From Aliiruegeria lutimaris (GTDB lineage: Bacteria > Pseudomonadota > Alphaproteobacteria > Rhodobacterales > Rhodobacteraceae), in NCBI RefSeq assembly GCF_900099935.1, contig NZ_FNEK01000007.1, positions 50,237-114,236 on the forward strand: 64,000 bases of DNA. The letters are read 5' to 3'. Numbering within the stretch: the first letter of the stretch is position 1; the number at the start of each line of letters is the position of its first letter. Positions 38,593-47,317 of this stretch are shown here, one piece after another. Both the position numbers and the translations under genes were made by a program. The notes below the pieces were generated by a model, which worked only from the letters and a program-made list of their open reading frames with translations, was not told the DNA's origin and made no database searches.

Positions 38593-40155
38593 ATGGCACC
38601 AATGCTTTCACGCGCGGCGGCGATCGCCGCGCTTCTTCTATTCGGAGCTGCACCCGTCGCGGCGCAGGACGCCTTTCTGACGTCCCGCGACGGTGGAATC
38701 AGTCTTGAAGGAACGATGCTCGGTTTCGACGGCGAGTTCTATCGGCTGAGGACCGAGTTCGGCGTCATAACGATCGATGCCGAGGGCGTGGATTGCGAGG
38801 GGCCCGGTTGCCCGGATCTGCTGAGTCCGATTGCGGATATCCGTCTGTCCGGCGACGCATCGCTCGGGCAGATCCTGTTGCCGGCCATGGTCGAAACCTT
38901 CGCGGCCACGAACGCGTTCCTGCCGAAACGGGTGCAGGAGACGGAGGAACGTTTCAGCTATCATCTGATCGACCCGACGCAGGATCGTCTGGTTGCCCGA
39001 TTCCACTTCGACTTGTCCGATACGGCGCAGGGACTGAACGACCTAATGGAGGATCGCGCGGACCTGGCCATGGCCAATCGCGCCGCGACTGCAGACGAGA
39101 TTGCCCGGGGGCAGGCGGCCGGGATCGGTGACCTTTCCGGTCCTCGACGGTCCCGGATCGTCGCTCTGGATGCCTTGGTGGCCGTGGTCGCGTCCCGGAA
39201 CCCGGTGCGGCGGATCAGCCTGGAGCAACTGGCCGGAATCCGGTCTGGCAAGATACAGAGCTGGTCGGAGCTTGGCGGCACGCCGAATGCGATCGACCTG
39301 CATGAAATGGTCCCGGATGGAACCACCGAGCAATTTTTCCCGGAAGGCGGCGCTAAGGGCGCGGAATCGGAGCGTTCCGGCTGGTTGCTGCGCCATGAAT
39401 CCAGCCCCGGCCTCGTGGACACGGTGGCGCGGAATCCCGAAGCTCTCGGGCTCGTACGATACTCCAAGATGGACCATGCGCGTCCTCTGGTCCTGACGGG
39501 CAGTTGTGGGCGGCAGATTTCAGTCTCGCCCGAAGCGATCAAGGCAGAGGATTACCCGCTGCCGCTGCCGCTTTACCTGTATGTCCCGCCGCGGCGGCTG
39601 CCACTGCTGGGACGGGAATTCCTCGACTGGCTCAACACGCCCTCGGCCGAGATGGCCGTCCGGCGCGCGGGCTATGTCGATCAGGTTCCGGTGGAGATTC
39701 CCGTGGCGGCGCAGGGAGAGCGGCTTGCCAACGCGATTTCTGCAGCCGGTGACGAGGTTTCGCTCGAAGACCTGCAGGAGCTTGTCACGGCCATGTCCGG
39801 CGCCCGGCGCCTGACGGCGACGTTCCGGTTCCGAAACGGCTCCGCCAATCTCGACGCGCAGTCGGAGGGAAACCTCGATCGCCTCGCCCGTGATATCGAG
39901 ATCGGTCTGCACGACGGAAACGAAATCATCCTGGCCGGTTTCTCCGACGGGCTGGGCCCGGCGGATGCCAACCGGGCGCTCTCGCTGGAGCGTGCGCAAA
40001 CGGTGAGCGATGCCCTGCGGGCGATTATTCCGGCCGCCGACTGGGAACGGGTTCGGCTGACGGCCATCGGCATGGGGGAGGCTCTGCCACTCGCCTGCGA
40101 CGACAATGAACGGGGCCGGCAGACGAATCGCAGGGTCGAGGTGTGGCTGCGGTAG
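38593..40155 (+). CDS. PstS-like substrate-binding domain fused to OmpA C-terminal domain
   Basis: The protein has 520 residues. After a signal peptide (cleaved near 'PVAAQ') comes a short variable part and then a phosphate-binding-protein-like domain (about 90-370): 'NRAATADEIARGQ', 'VVASRNPVRRISLEQLAGI', 'GKIQSWSELGG' and 'GLVRYSKMDHARPL'. The C-terminal 130 residues are an OmpA/MotB peptidoglycan-binding domain ('RNGSANLDAQSEGNLDRLA', 'GFSDGLGPADANRALSLER', 'NRRVEVWL'). The protein probably binds a ligand in the periplasm while attached to the cell wall; the ligand is not known. It follows the preceding unknown gene by 19 bp and is likely co-transcribed. Confidence 0.85.
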   Translation: MAPMLSRAAAIAALLLFGAAPVAAQDAFLTSRDGGISLEGTMLGFDGEFYRLRTEFGVITIDAEGVDCEGPGCPDLLSPIADIRLSGDASLGQILLPAMVETFAATNAFLPKRVQETEERFSYHLIDPTQDRLVARFHFDLSDTAQGLNDLMEDRADLAMANRAATADEIARGQAAGIGDLSGPRRSRIVALDALVAVVASRNPVRRISLEQLAGIRSGKIQSWSELGGTPNAIDLHEMVPDGTTEQFFPEGGAKGAESERSGWLLRHESSPGLVDTVARNPEALGLVRYSKMDHARPLVLTGSCGRQISVSPEAIKAEDYPLPLPLYLYVPPRRLPLLGREFLDWLNTPSAEMAVRRAGYVDQVPVEIPVAAQGERLANAISAAGDEVSLEDLQELVTAMSGARRLTATFRFRNGSANLDAQSEGNLDRLARDIEIGLHDGNEIILAGFSDGLGPADANRALSLERAQTVSDALRAIIPAADWERVRLTAIGMGEALPLACDDNERGRQTNRRVEVWLR

Positions 40156-40180
40156 TCGCGGCCCGACACGCGTTCAGCGT

Positions 40181-40954
40181 TCATAGGAAGCCGGCGCTTC
40201 GGAAGCTGAATTCCGTTTCCCGCCCGATCACAAGATGGTCGTGGATCGCCAGCCCGAGCGCTTCCGCGGCAATCACGATCTTTTCTGTCATGGCAATGTC
40301 GGCTGAGGACGGTGTCGGATCTCCGGAGGGGTGATTGTGAACGAGAATGAGCGCGGACGCGTTCAACTCCAGCGCCCGTTTGACCACCTCCCGCGGATAG
40401 ACCGGCACATGATCGACCGTGCCGCGCCCCTGCTCCTCGTCCGCGAGCAGCGTGTTCTTGCAGTCGAGATAGAGCACGTGGAAATGCTCCGTTTCCTGGT
40501 GCGCCATGTTCATGTGGCAGTAATCCAGCAGCGACTCCCAGCAGGAGAGGATAGGCCGGCGCAGGATCTTGGCGCGGCTCATGCGCTGTGCCGCCGCTTC
40601 GACGATCTTGAGCTCCAGGATCACCATCGTCCCGACACCGGGCACGGATTGCAGGCGGCTGGCAGGGGCGGAGATGACGCGGTTGAAATCGCCGAAGGTG
40701 TCGATCAGCTGCCGGGCCAGCGGTTTCACGTCGCGGCGGGGCACGGCGCGGAAGAGCACCAGTTCCAGCAATTCGTAATCGGGAACCGACGCGGGGCCTG
40801 CCTGAAGAAAACGTTCCCGAAGGCGCTGACGATGATCCTTCAGGTAGGATGGCGGCGTCGTTTCCGCTCCATGCGCTGGTGGCGCTGGAACCGGCGCCTC
40901 GTCAGTGCCGAAAAGCGGCAGGGAGGACTCGGAAAAAGCTTGGGCGATGGTCAT
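40181..40954 (-). CDS. radC: RadC/JAB-domain protein
   Basis: The protein has 257 residues. An N-terminal helix-hairpin-helix part ('LLELVLFRAVPRRDVKPLA', 'LQSVPGVGTMVILELK') leads to a JAMM metalloprotease-like core. The core has 'HFHVLYLDCKN' and 'LVHNHPSGDPTPSSAD', the HxH...D metal site. The cellular role of RadC is unsettled. The start codon at 40954 lies in the loop of a perfect 18-bp inverted repeat that also looks like the dnaJ terminator. No separate ribosome site is evident, so a later start is possible. Confidence 0.88.
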   Translation of the reverse strand: MTIAQAFSESSLPLFGTDEAPVPAPPAHGAETTPPSYLKDHRQRLRERFLQAGPASVPDYELLELVLFRAVPRRDVKPLARQLIDTFGDFNRVISAPASRLQSVPGVGTMVILELKIVEAAAQRMSRAKILRRPILSCWESLLDYCHMNMAHQETEHFHVLYLDCKNTLLADEEQGRGTVDHVPVYPREVVKRALELNASALILVHNHPSGDPTPSSADIAMTEKIVIAAEALGLAIHDHLVIGRETEFSFRSAGFL

Positions 40955-40978
40955 GTCCAAACCATCGCCCAAGCTTTT
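40934..40978. repeat. Perfect 18-bp inverted repeat over the radC start, terminator-like
   Basis: AAAAGCTTGGGCGATGGT (40934-40951) and its exact complement (40961-40978) flank a 9-nt loop. In minus-strand RNA the hairpin ends in a run of U, so it would terminate dnaJ transcripts 25 bp after the dnaJ stop. It also covers the first seven radC codons, with the AUG in the loop. Confidence 0.85.
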
Positions 40979-41002
40979 GAATCAAAGATTAAGGGTAAAG
41001 GG

Positions 41003-42157
41003 TTATCCCTTCATCTCGTCCCAGAAATCCTTCACCTTGGAGAAGAAGTTCGATGAACGCGGGTTGTTCTCGGCGCTCAACTCGTCGAATTCCCGCAGCA
41101 GTTCCTTCTGACGAGAGGTCAGGTTCACCGGCGTTTCCACGACAAGCTCGATGAACATGTCGCCGAAGCCAGCCCCCCGCAGCGCCGGCATCCCCTTGCC
41201 ACGCAGGCGCATCTGCTTGCCGGTTTGCGAACCGGCGGGCACCTTGACCCGGCTGCGGCCGCCCTCGATGGTCGGAACCTCGATATCGCCGCCAAGCGCC
41301 GCCGATGACACGCTCACGGGAACCTGGCAGAACAGGTTTTGCGCGTCCCGGTTGAAGATCTCGTGCTGGGCAACTTCGATGAAGATGTAGAGGTCGCCCG
41401 ACGGGCCGCCGCGCGTGCCGGCATCGCCTTCGCCCGCGAGACGAATGCGCGTGCCCGTCTCGACCCCGGCGGGGATATTGACGGAGAGCGAGCGCTCCTT
41501 CTCGACACGACCATTGCCGTGGCAGGTCTGGCAGGGATTCTTGATGATCTGGCCGAGCCCGTTGCAGGTCGGGCAGGTACGCTCGACCGTGAAGAAACCC
41601 TGCTGCGCGCGAACCTTGCCCATGCCCGAACATGTCGGGCAGGAAACGGGCTCCGCACCGCCTTCGGCACCGGTGCCAGAGCAGGCACCGCAAGCGACGG
41701 AGGTGGGAACGTTGATCGTTTTCTGAACGCCCTTGTAGGCATCCTCGAGGGTCACTTTCAGATTGTAGCGCAGGTCGGAGCCACGGGTTGCGCGTTGCCG
41801 CCCACCGCCGCGCTGGCCGCCCATGAAATCGCCAAACAGATCATCGAAAACGTCCGAGAAGGCCGAGGCGAAATCGCCCTGGCCGTGGAAGCCACCGCGC
41901 GGACCGCCACCGGGGCCGCCCCCCATGCCACCCTCGAAGGCGGCGTGGCCGAAGCGGTCATAGGCGGCCTTCTTGTCGGCGTCCTTCAGAACGTCATAGG
42001 CCTCGTTCGCTTCCTTGAACTGGGCTTCGGCATTCGGGTTGTCAGAATTGCTGTCTGGGTGAAGCTCACGAGCCTTGCGGCGGTAGGCCTTCTTGATCTC
42101 GGCCTCCGATGCTCCACGCGCGACGCCCAGCACCTCGTAATAGTCACGTTTTGCCAT
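41003..42157 (-). CDS. dnaJ: Co-chaperone DnaJ
   Basis: The protein has 384 residues with full type I architecture. The J domain has the HPD-equivalent 'ELHPDSN'; a Gly/Phe-rich region with '[11 protein letters not shown]' follows. Four zinc motifs come next ('CGACSGTGA', 'CPTCSGMGK', 'CPTCNGLGQ', 'CQTCHGNGR'), then the C-terminal substrate domains. It stimulates DnaK ATPase and delivers unfolded clients. It follows dnaK by 73 bp containing a stable hairpin and is expected to share its heat-shock promoter. Confidence 0.97.
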   Translation of the reverse strand: MAKRDYYEVLGVARGASEAEIKKAYRRKARELHPDSNSDNPNAEAQFKEANEAYDVLKDADKKAAYDRFGHAAFEGGMGGGPGGGPRGGFHGQGDFASAFSDVFDDLFGDFMGGQRGGGRQRATRGSDLRYNLKVTLEDAYKGVQKTINVPTSVACGACSGTGAEGGAEPVSCPTCSGMGKVRAQQGFFTVERTCPTCNGLGQIIKNPCQTCHGNGRVEKERSLSVNIPAGVETGTRIRLAGEGDAGTRGGPSGDLYIFIEVAQHEIFNRDAQNLFCQVPVSVSSAALGGDIEVPTIEGGRSRVKVPAGSQTGKQMRLRGKGMPALRGAGFGDMFIELVVETPVNLTSRQKELLREFDELSAENNPRSSNFFSKVKDFWDEMKG

Positions 42158-42185
42158 CGGTTATCCCTTTGCCTCCACGACGCAA

Positions 42186-42210
42186 GCCGGCCCGGTTACC
42201 CGGACCGGCC
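42186..42210 (-). promoter_or_regulatory. dnaK-dnaJ intergenic hairpin with GNRA loop
   Basis: On the minus strand the RNA folds into GCCGGUCCGG-GUAA-CCGGGCCGGC, ten pairs including one U-G, capped by a GNRA tetraloop. On the opposite strand that U-G would be a mismatch. There is no U-tract, so it is more likely an mRNA processing or stability element that sets the DnaK to DnaJ ratio than a full terminator. Confidence 0.55.
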
Positions 42211-42230
42211 CACTGGAGGTATTACGGTGC

Positions 42231-44144
42231 TCAGCGCTTTTCGTCACCGAGATCTTCGAAGTCGGCATCCACGATGTCTTCGTCGACACCATGTGGCTCG
42301 TCATCGCCTTCCGGCGCGGCTTCGCCAGCCTTCTGCTGCTCGGCTTTATAGATGGCTTCGCCAAGCTTCATCGCGGCTTCGGTCAGGTTCTGGATACCGG
42401 ACTTGATCTTGCCCAGATCGGTACCTTCGAGTGCCTCTTCGAGCGGACCCATCGCCAGTTCGATCGCTTCGACGGTCGAGGGGTCGACCTTGTCGGAGTG
42501 ATCGGCGATCGATTTCTTGGTCGAATGCAGCAGGCTTTCGCCCTGGTTTTTCGCCTCGACCAGTTCCTTCTTCTCTTTGTCGGCCTCGGCATTCGCTTCG
42601 GCGTCGCGGACCATCTGGTCAATCTCGTCGTCGCTGAGACCGCCAGAAGCCTGGATCGTGATGTTCTGCTCCTTGCCGGTGCCCTTGTCCTTGGCGGAGA
42701 CCGACACGATGCCGTTGGCGTCGATATCGAAGGTCACCTCGATCTGCGGCATGCCGCGCGGCGCCGGCGGGATGTCTTCCAGGTTGAACTGGCCGAGCAT
42801 CTTGTTGTCGGCAGCCATCTCGCGCTCGCCTTGGAACACCCGGATCGTAACGGCGTTTTGGTTGTCCTCGGCGGTCGAGAAGATCTGGCTCTTCTTGGTC
42901 GGGATCGTGGTGTTGCGGTCGATCAGGCGGGTGAACACACCGCCCAGCGTTTCGATACCGAGCGAGAGCGGGGTCACGTCAAGCAGGACCACGTCCTTAA
43001 CGTCACCCTGCAGAACGCCGGCCTGGATGGCAGCACCGGAGGCCACGACCTCGTCGGGGTTCACGCCCTTGTGCGGCTCCTTGCCGAAGAACTTGGTGAC
43101 TTCCTCGACCACCTTGGGCATGCGGGTCATACCGCCGACCAGAACGATCTCGTCGATTTCGTTGATGGAAACGCCGGCGTCCTTGAGCGCGGCCTGGCAA
43201 GGCTTGATCGACGCCTTGATCAGGTCGCCGACGAGGCTTTCCAGCTTCGCACGGGTCAGCTTCATGACCATGTGCAGCGGCGTGCCGCCATTCGGGTCCA
43301 TCGAGATGAAGGGCTGGTTGATCTCGGTCTGCTGGCTGGAGGAAAGCTCGATCTTGGCCTTCTCGGCGGCTTCCTTCAGGCGCTGCAGGGCCATCTTGTC
43401 CTTCGTCAGGTCGACGCCGTGCTCTTTCTTGAACTCGTCGGCCAGGTACTGGACGATCCGCATGTCGAAGTCTTCACCGCCGAGGAACGTGTCGCCGTTG
43501 GTGGATTTAACTTCAAACAGGCCTTCGTCGATCTCGAGGATCGTGACGTCGAACGTACCGCCGCCGAGGTCGTACACGGCGATCGTCTTGGTCTCTTCCT
43601 TGTCGAGGCCATAGGCCAGCGCGGCCGCAGTCGGCTCGTTGATGATCCGCAGCACTTCGAGGCCGGCGATCTTGCCGGCGTCCTTGGTGGCCTGACGCTG
43701 GGCGTCATTGAAATAGGCGGGAACCGTGATCACCGCCTGCGTGACGCTTTCACCCAGGTAGGACTCAGCGGTCTCTTTCATCTTTTGCAGGATGAAGGCC
43801 GAAATCTGGCTCGGGGAGTACTTTTCACCGCGCGCCTGAACCCAGGCGTCGCCGTTGCCACCATCGACGATTTCGAAGGGGACGATCTTGCGGTCCTTGG
43901 CGACCGCGGGGTCATCTTCGCGGCGGCCGATCAGGCGCTTCACGGCGAAGATGGTGTTCTCGGGGTTCGTGACGGCCTGCCGCTTGGCGGGCTGGCCCAC
44001 GAGCCGTTCGTTCTCAGTAAAGGCGACGATCGACGGGGTCGTACGCGCGCCTTCGGCATTCTCGATCACGCGGGGCTGCGACCCGTCCATGATGGCGACG
44101 CAGCTGTTCGTCGTACCGAGGTCGATACCGATGACTTTGGCCAT
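42231..44144 (-). CDS. dnaK: Chaperone DnaK (Hsp70)
   Basis: The protein has 637 residues. '[16 protein letters not shown]' opens the ATPase domain, '[17 protein letters not shown]' is the phosphate-2 region, and '[17 protein letters not shown]' begins the substrate domain. The C-terminal tail ends in an acidic '[12 protein letters not shown]'. It folds and rescues proteins with DnaJ and GrpE; grpE is not in the window. The start at 44144 is the conserved one; a longer open frame exists but is not protein-like. A heat-shock promoter lies about 110 bp upstream. Confidence 0.98.
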   Translation of the reverse strand: MAKVIGIDLGTTNSCVAIMDGSQPRVIENAEGARTTPSIVAFTENERLVGQPAKRQAVTNPENTIFAVKRLIGRREDDPAVAKDRKIVPFEIVDGGNGDAWVQARGEKYSPSQISAFILQKMKETAESYLGESVTQAVITVPAYFNDAQRQATKDAGKIAGLEVLRIINEPTAAALAYGLDKEETKTIAVYDLGGGTFDVTILEIDEGLFEVKSTNGDTFLGGEDFDMRIVQYLADEFKKEHGVDLTKDKMALQRLKEAAEKAKIELSSSQQTEINQPFISMDPNGGTPLHMVMKLTRAKLESLVGDLIKASIKPCQAALKDAGVSINEIDEIVLVGGMTRMPKVVEEVTKFFGKEPHKGVNPDEVVASGAAIQAGVLQGDVKDVVLLDVTPLSLGIETLGGVFTRLIDRNTTIPTKKSQIFSTAEDNQNAVTIRVFQGEREMAADNKMLGQFNLEDIPPAPRGMPQIEVTFDIDANGIVSVSAKDKGTGKEQNITIQASGGLSDDEIDQMVRDAEANAEADKEKKELVEAKNQGESLLHSTKKSIADHSDKVDPSTVEAIELAMGPLEEALEGTDLGKIKSGIQNLTEAAMKLGEAIYKAEQQKAGEAAPEGDDEPHGVDEDIVDADFEDLGDEKR

Positions 44145-44252
44145 TTGCTTTCTACCTCTCTTGGCGATGTTGCGGGGCACAGGCCCTGTCAGGCTCCCGT
44201 CCCCAATCCCGGTTAGTCGGCCGGATGGCTGCCCGGCCGAGCATCTCGGGGT

Positions 44253-44281
44253 ATATAGGAGTGCATTCCTACCCCTGCAAG
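44253..44281 (-). promoter_or_regulatory. RpoH (heat-shock) promoter of dnaK
   Basis: Minus strand: CTTG (44281-44278), an 18-nt spacer, then CCTATAT (44259-44253). This fits the alphaproteobacterial sigma-32 pattern CTTG-N17/18-CYTATNT. It would start transcription about 100 nt before dnaK. Confidence 0.75.
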
Positions 44282-44322
44282 CCGGGAAGCGAAGCAGATA
44301 TGGGGCAAAAAAGGTGAAGAAA

Positions 44323-44934
44323 ATGGAACCGACACCGAGTTTGTGCATTCGAGGCGTCTCGATTTTCCAAGGGCTGCTCGATTCGGCCGCCCAGGCGGAA
44401 ATGGTCGCTGCGCTCAGGGAAGTGGCCCGCGCGGCTCCTTTCTTTCGCCCGGTGACCTCGCGCGGACAGGCGATGTCGGTGCGAATGACGTCGGCCGGAC
44501 AGGTCGGCTGGGTGAGTGACCGGCGGGGGTATCGCTACGAGCCGCGCCATCCCGACGGCGCAGAGTGGCCGCCCATTCCCGAGTCGGTTCTCGCGGTGTG
44601 GTCGCGGGTCGCCCCGGATGCGCGGACGCCCGATTCCTGCCTTGTCAATTTTTACGATGCCGATGCCCGCATGGGCATGCACCAGGATCGCGACGAGGTA
44701 GACCTAGAGCAGCCGGTGGTGTCGATCTCGCTCGGCGATGACGCGTTGTTTCGCATCGGCAACCTGACCCGTGGCGGCAAGACGGAGTCCGTCTGGCTGA
44801 AATCGGGCGATGTGCTGGTGATGGGGGGCGCGGCCCGGCTTGTCTATCACGGGATCGACCGGATCCGGACGGGAAGCTCGAAATTGCTGCCGGAGGGCGG
44901 GCGGATCAACCTGACGCTGAGGGTGGCGCGCTAA
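44323..44934 (+). CDS. alkB: AlkB-type alpha-ketoglutarate-dependent dioxygenase
   Basis: The protein has 203 residues. The iron ligands are visible as HxD in 'MGMHQDRDE' and the distal His in 'LVYHGIDRI'; the 2-oxoglutarate-binding Arg pair is in '[10 protein letters not shown]'. '[10 protein letters not shown]' is typical of bacterial AlkB. It reverses 1-methyladenine and 3-methylcytosine damage by oxidative demethylation. The ATG at 44323 has AAAAAGG upstream. It is divergent from dnaK and convergent with the SH3 gene. Confidence 0.93.
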   Translation: MEPTPSLCIRGVSIFQGLLDSAAQAEMVAALREVARAAPFFRPVTSRGQAMSVRMTSAGQVGWVSDRRGYRYEPRHPDGAEWPPIPESVLAVWSRVAPDARTPDSCLVNFYDADARMGMHQDRDEVDLEQPVVSISLGDDALFRIGNLTRGGKTESVWLKSGDVLVMGGAARLVYHGIDRIRTGSSKLLPEGGRINLTLRVAR

Positions 44935-44946
44935 CCGGCAAAGGGG

Positions 44947-45567
44947 TCAGCGCTGGTCGAGGGTGCAACAGCCATGGAGGAGATGTCGGGCGTTTCCCTG
45001 CCTCGTGAGCAGCAGGAGTTGCCAGCCGAAGGTCCGGTCCGACATCCCGTCCGTGCAGGAAGCCGGTTCGATGACGCCGGACAGATCGTGGTTCGGCAAG
45101 GGAATGTCGAAACCGGACACAACGTCGTAGAGACGCGCGGCGAAGAAGGAGCCGGTTTGCGGCTGAGCGTCTCCCATCTCGCTATAGGTGGCCATCCCGT
45201 CCGAAAAGTCGATCGACCAGAACGGCTCTGTCCCGTAGCAACGCATACCGTTGGGAAAACCGCCCGAAGGAAGCGGGCGCGGGCTCAGATACGCCATCGA
45301 GACCCAGCCATCGGTTTCCCCGGCAATGATCCGGCCCCAGGCGCCGGAGGAGTTCAGAGCGGTCACCTCGATACCGGTCTCGAAAGGGCCCAGTTCGCCG
45401 ATGATCGCTGCCGCGCCGCTCGCTTCGGCGCGGATATTCAGCGTGTCGTCCGCGGCCACCCCGGTGACATCATGCAATTGCGGGATGTGGACCTGTTCGA
45501 TTTGTGCGGAGAGCCTGGAAGCTGTCAGGGCGACAGCGGCGAGGATGCAAAGGGTTCTGAGGATCAT
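44947..45567 (-). CDS. Secreted SH3-domain protein
   Basis: The protein has 206 residues. A signal peptide (cleaved near 'SRLSAQ') is followed by a bacterial SH3 domain (about 35-95: 'DTLNIRAEASG' to 'DGWVSMAYL') and a C-terminal part starting 'CYGTEPFWSIDF', known from COG3650-like periplasmic proteins. SH3 domains of this type often bind cell-wall peptides. It overlaps the ABC permease gene by 4 bp, so the two are co-expressed. This suggests, without proving it, a periplasmic role in the same export process. Confidence 0.78.
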   Translation of the reverse strand: MILRTLCILAAVALTASRLSAQIEQVHIPQLHDVTGVAADDTLNIRAEASGAAAIIGELGPFETGIEVTALNSSGAWGRIIAGETDGWVSMAYLSPRPLPSGGFPNGMRCYGTEPFWSIDFSDGMATYSEMGDAQPQTGSFFAARLYDVVSGFDIPLPNHDLSGVIEPASCTDGMSDRTFGWQLLLLTRQGNARHLLHGCCTLDQR

Positions 45568-46385
45568 CTTTTGGCCTGCCAGGAAAGGGATGCGTTCTTG
45601 CGGGTGTAATGCTCGCCCATCAAACCGATGAAAATGAGCGCGACACTGAGCCAGAACGGGTAGGCGATGTTCGAGTGGTGCGGATTGTAATTGATGAACA
45701 CGTATCCGCGGCACTGGTCGATCGTGTGAAAAAGCGGGTTCCAGGTGAAAAAGGCGAGCATGAATCCGGGCATCTGGTTGGCCACGAACATCTTGCCCGA
45801 GGCGATCATGTTCGCACGGGAATAGACGCTGGAAACGACCTGGACGAAGCCAGGGAACCACGGCTTGATCGCCAGAAAGACCATGCCGATGGCCACGCCC
45901 GAGAACCAGGAGAGCAACACCATGCCCATCGCGCCGATCGGTTTGTCGATGATGACCGGGGTGATGGCGAGGTGATAGATGCCCAGCACCACGAGCATTG
46001 TCAGCAGTTGGATATAGAGCGCACCGAAAGCCGCCGCCGAGATCGCGATGATCGTGTTCATCGGCGCGTGTTTCATCATCGCCGAGGACGGCCCTTCGGA
46101 ACTGACCACGGCGCCCATGGCCTTGGTATGGGTCATGAAGAGGAAGATCCCCGACATGATGTAGAGCAGGAAGTCCCCCCTGAGGGCCGCGCCGCGCCAC
46201 CCCATGACCGAAAACATCACGAAAAAGGCCATCACGAAGACGACCGTCTGCATCATGTTCATCAACAGGCCGATGAGGGCGTTGCCATGCGTCTTGCGCA
46301 GGCTGCGGACGGTCGCGTGATAGATCAGCTGTCCGAGCCGGAGGGCCGACCCGGTGCTGCTATTCGGTTTGCTGACCTGGAACAT
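45564..46385 (-). CDS. ABC-2 type permease, polysaccharide-export (KpsM/Wzm-like)
   Basis: The protein has 273 residues with about six membrane segments after a short cytoplasmic N-terminus containing 'LIYHATVRSLRKTHGNALIG'. The length and profile match KpsM/Wzm permeases of capsule or O-antigen ABC exporters. Its ATPase partner (KpsT/Wzt) is not next to it, which is unusual. It diverges from cysQ-kdsB and the glycan genes, across a 131-bp gap. The start at 46385 is taken from the usual family N-terminus; no good ribosome site is seen. An in-frame GTG at 46496 would lengthen it but looks unlikely. Confidence 0.83.
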   Translation of the reverse strand: MFQVSKPNSSTGSALRLGQLIYHATVRSLRKTHGNALIGLLMNMMQTVVFVMAFFVMFSVMGWRGAALRGDFLLYIMSGIFLFMTHTKAMGAVVSSEGPSSAMMKHAPMNTIIAISAAAFGALYIQLLTMLVVLGIYHLAITPVIIDKPIGAMGMVLLSWFSGVAIGMVFLAIKPWFPGFVQVVSSVYSRANMIASGKMFVANQMPGFMLAFFTWNPLFHTIDQCRGYVFINYNPHHSNIAYPFWLSVALIFIGLMGEHYTRKNASLSWQAKR

Positions 46386-46516
46386 GTGGAGAATTGTCGC
46401 TTTTAGGTTAGGGCCAGTTCTTTTTGCCAAGGAAAACTTGCCGTTCCCTTGACGCGGAACGATAAGGGGCTGGATGGCATATATCAACGAATTCACCTGC
46501 CCCCTGGAGTATGAAA

Positions 46517-47317
46517 ATGGATTTTGAAAAACTGGCCAACGTGACCCGGCGCCTCGCGCTGGAAGCGGGGGACAAGATTATGGAGATCTACAATTCGGAC
46601 GATTTCGAGGTGAAATCGAAATCCGACGAGAGCCCGGTAACGGAAGCGGATGAAGCCGCCGATGCGCTCATTTCTGCCGGTCTGGCCGAGGCTTTCCCCG
46701 ATGTTCTGGTTGTGACCGAGGAGCAGGCGGCGTCCCATAGCGAGAGTGCAGTGAATTTCCTGATCGTCGACCCGCTCGACGGCACCAAGGAATTCGTCAA
46801 GCGCCGCGGGGAGTTCACGGTCAATATCGCCTATATCGAGAACGGCACACCCTTGCGCGGTGTCGTCTATGCCCCCGCAAAGGGTCGGTTGTTCTATACC
46901 GACGCCAGCGGGCAGACGGTCGAGGAGACCGGTGAGTTCGCCAAGGACGCCCCCGGCCCGGTGCGTCCGCTCGCCGTGACCACGCCGGACAATACGGCGC
47001 TGATGGTTGTTGCCTCGAAATCGCACCGCGATCAGGCGACCGACGACTACATCGCCAAGTACAGCGTGAAGGACATGACTTCGGCTGGATCCTCGCTGAA
47101 ATTCTGCCTCGTGGCGGCGGGCGAAGCGGATCTCTACCCACGCCTTGGCCGGACGATGGAATGGGATACCGCCGCGGCCGACGCCGTTCTGCGGGGCGCC
47201 GGCGGCAAGATGGTCCGCTTCGATGACCATACCGATTTCACCTATGGCAAGCCCGGCTACGAAAACCCGTTCTTCATTGCCTATGCCCCAGGAGTGGAGT
47301 TGAAACCCGCCTCATGA
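46517..47317 (+). CDS. cysQ: 3'(2'),5'-bisphosphate nucleotidase
   Basis: The protein has about 266 residues. The metal site of the inositol-monophosphatase fold is seen in 'VTEEQ', 'DPLDGTKEFVKRRGEF' and 'EWDTAAADAVL'. It converts PAP, the by-product of PAPS-dependent sulfation, to AMP, and so relieves product inhibition of sulfotransferases. That matches the sulfotransferase 7 kb downstream in the same direction. The ATG at 46517 has GGAG 7 nt before it; an ATG at 46511 is the alternative. It overlaps kdsB by 4 bp. Confidence 0.93.
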   Translation: MDFEKLANVTRRLALEAGDKIMEIYNSDDFEVKSKSDESPVTEADEAADALISAGLAEAFPDVLVVTEEQAASHSESAVNFLIVDPLDGTKEFVKRRGEFTVNIAYIENGTPLRGVVYAPAKGRLFYTDASGQTVEETGEFAKDAPGPVRPLAVTTPDNTALMVVASKSHRDQATDDYIAKYSVKDMTSAGSSLKFCLVAAGEADLYPRLGRTMEWDTAAADAVLRGAGGKMVRFDDHTDFTYGKPGYENPFFIAYAPGVELKPAS

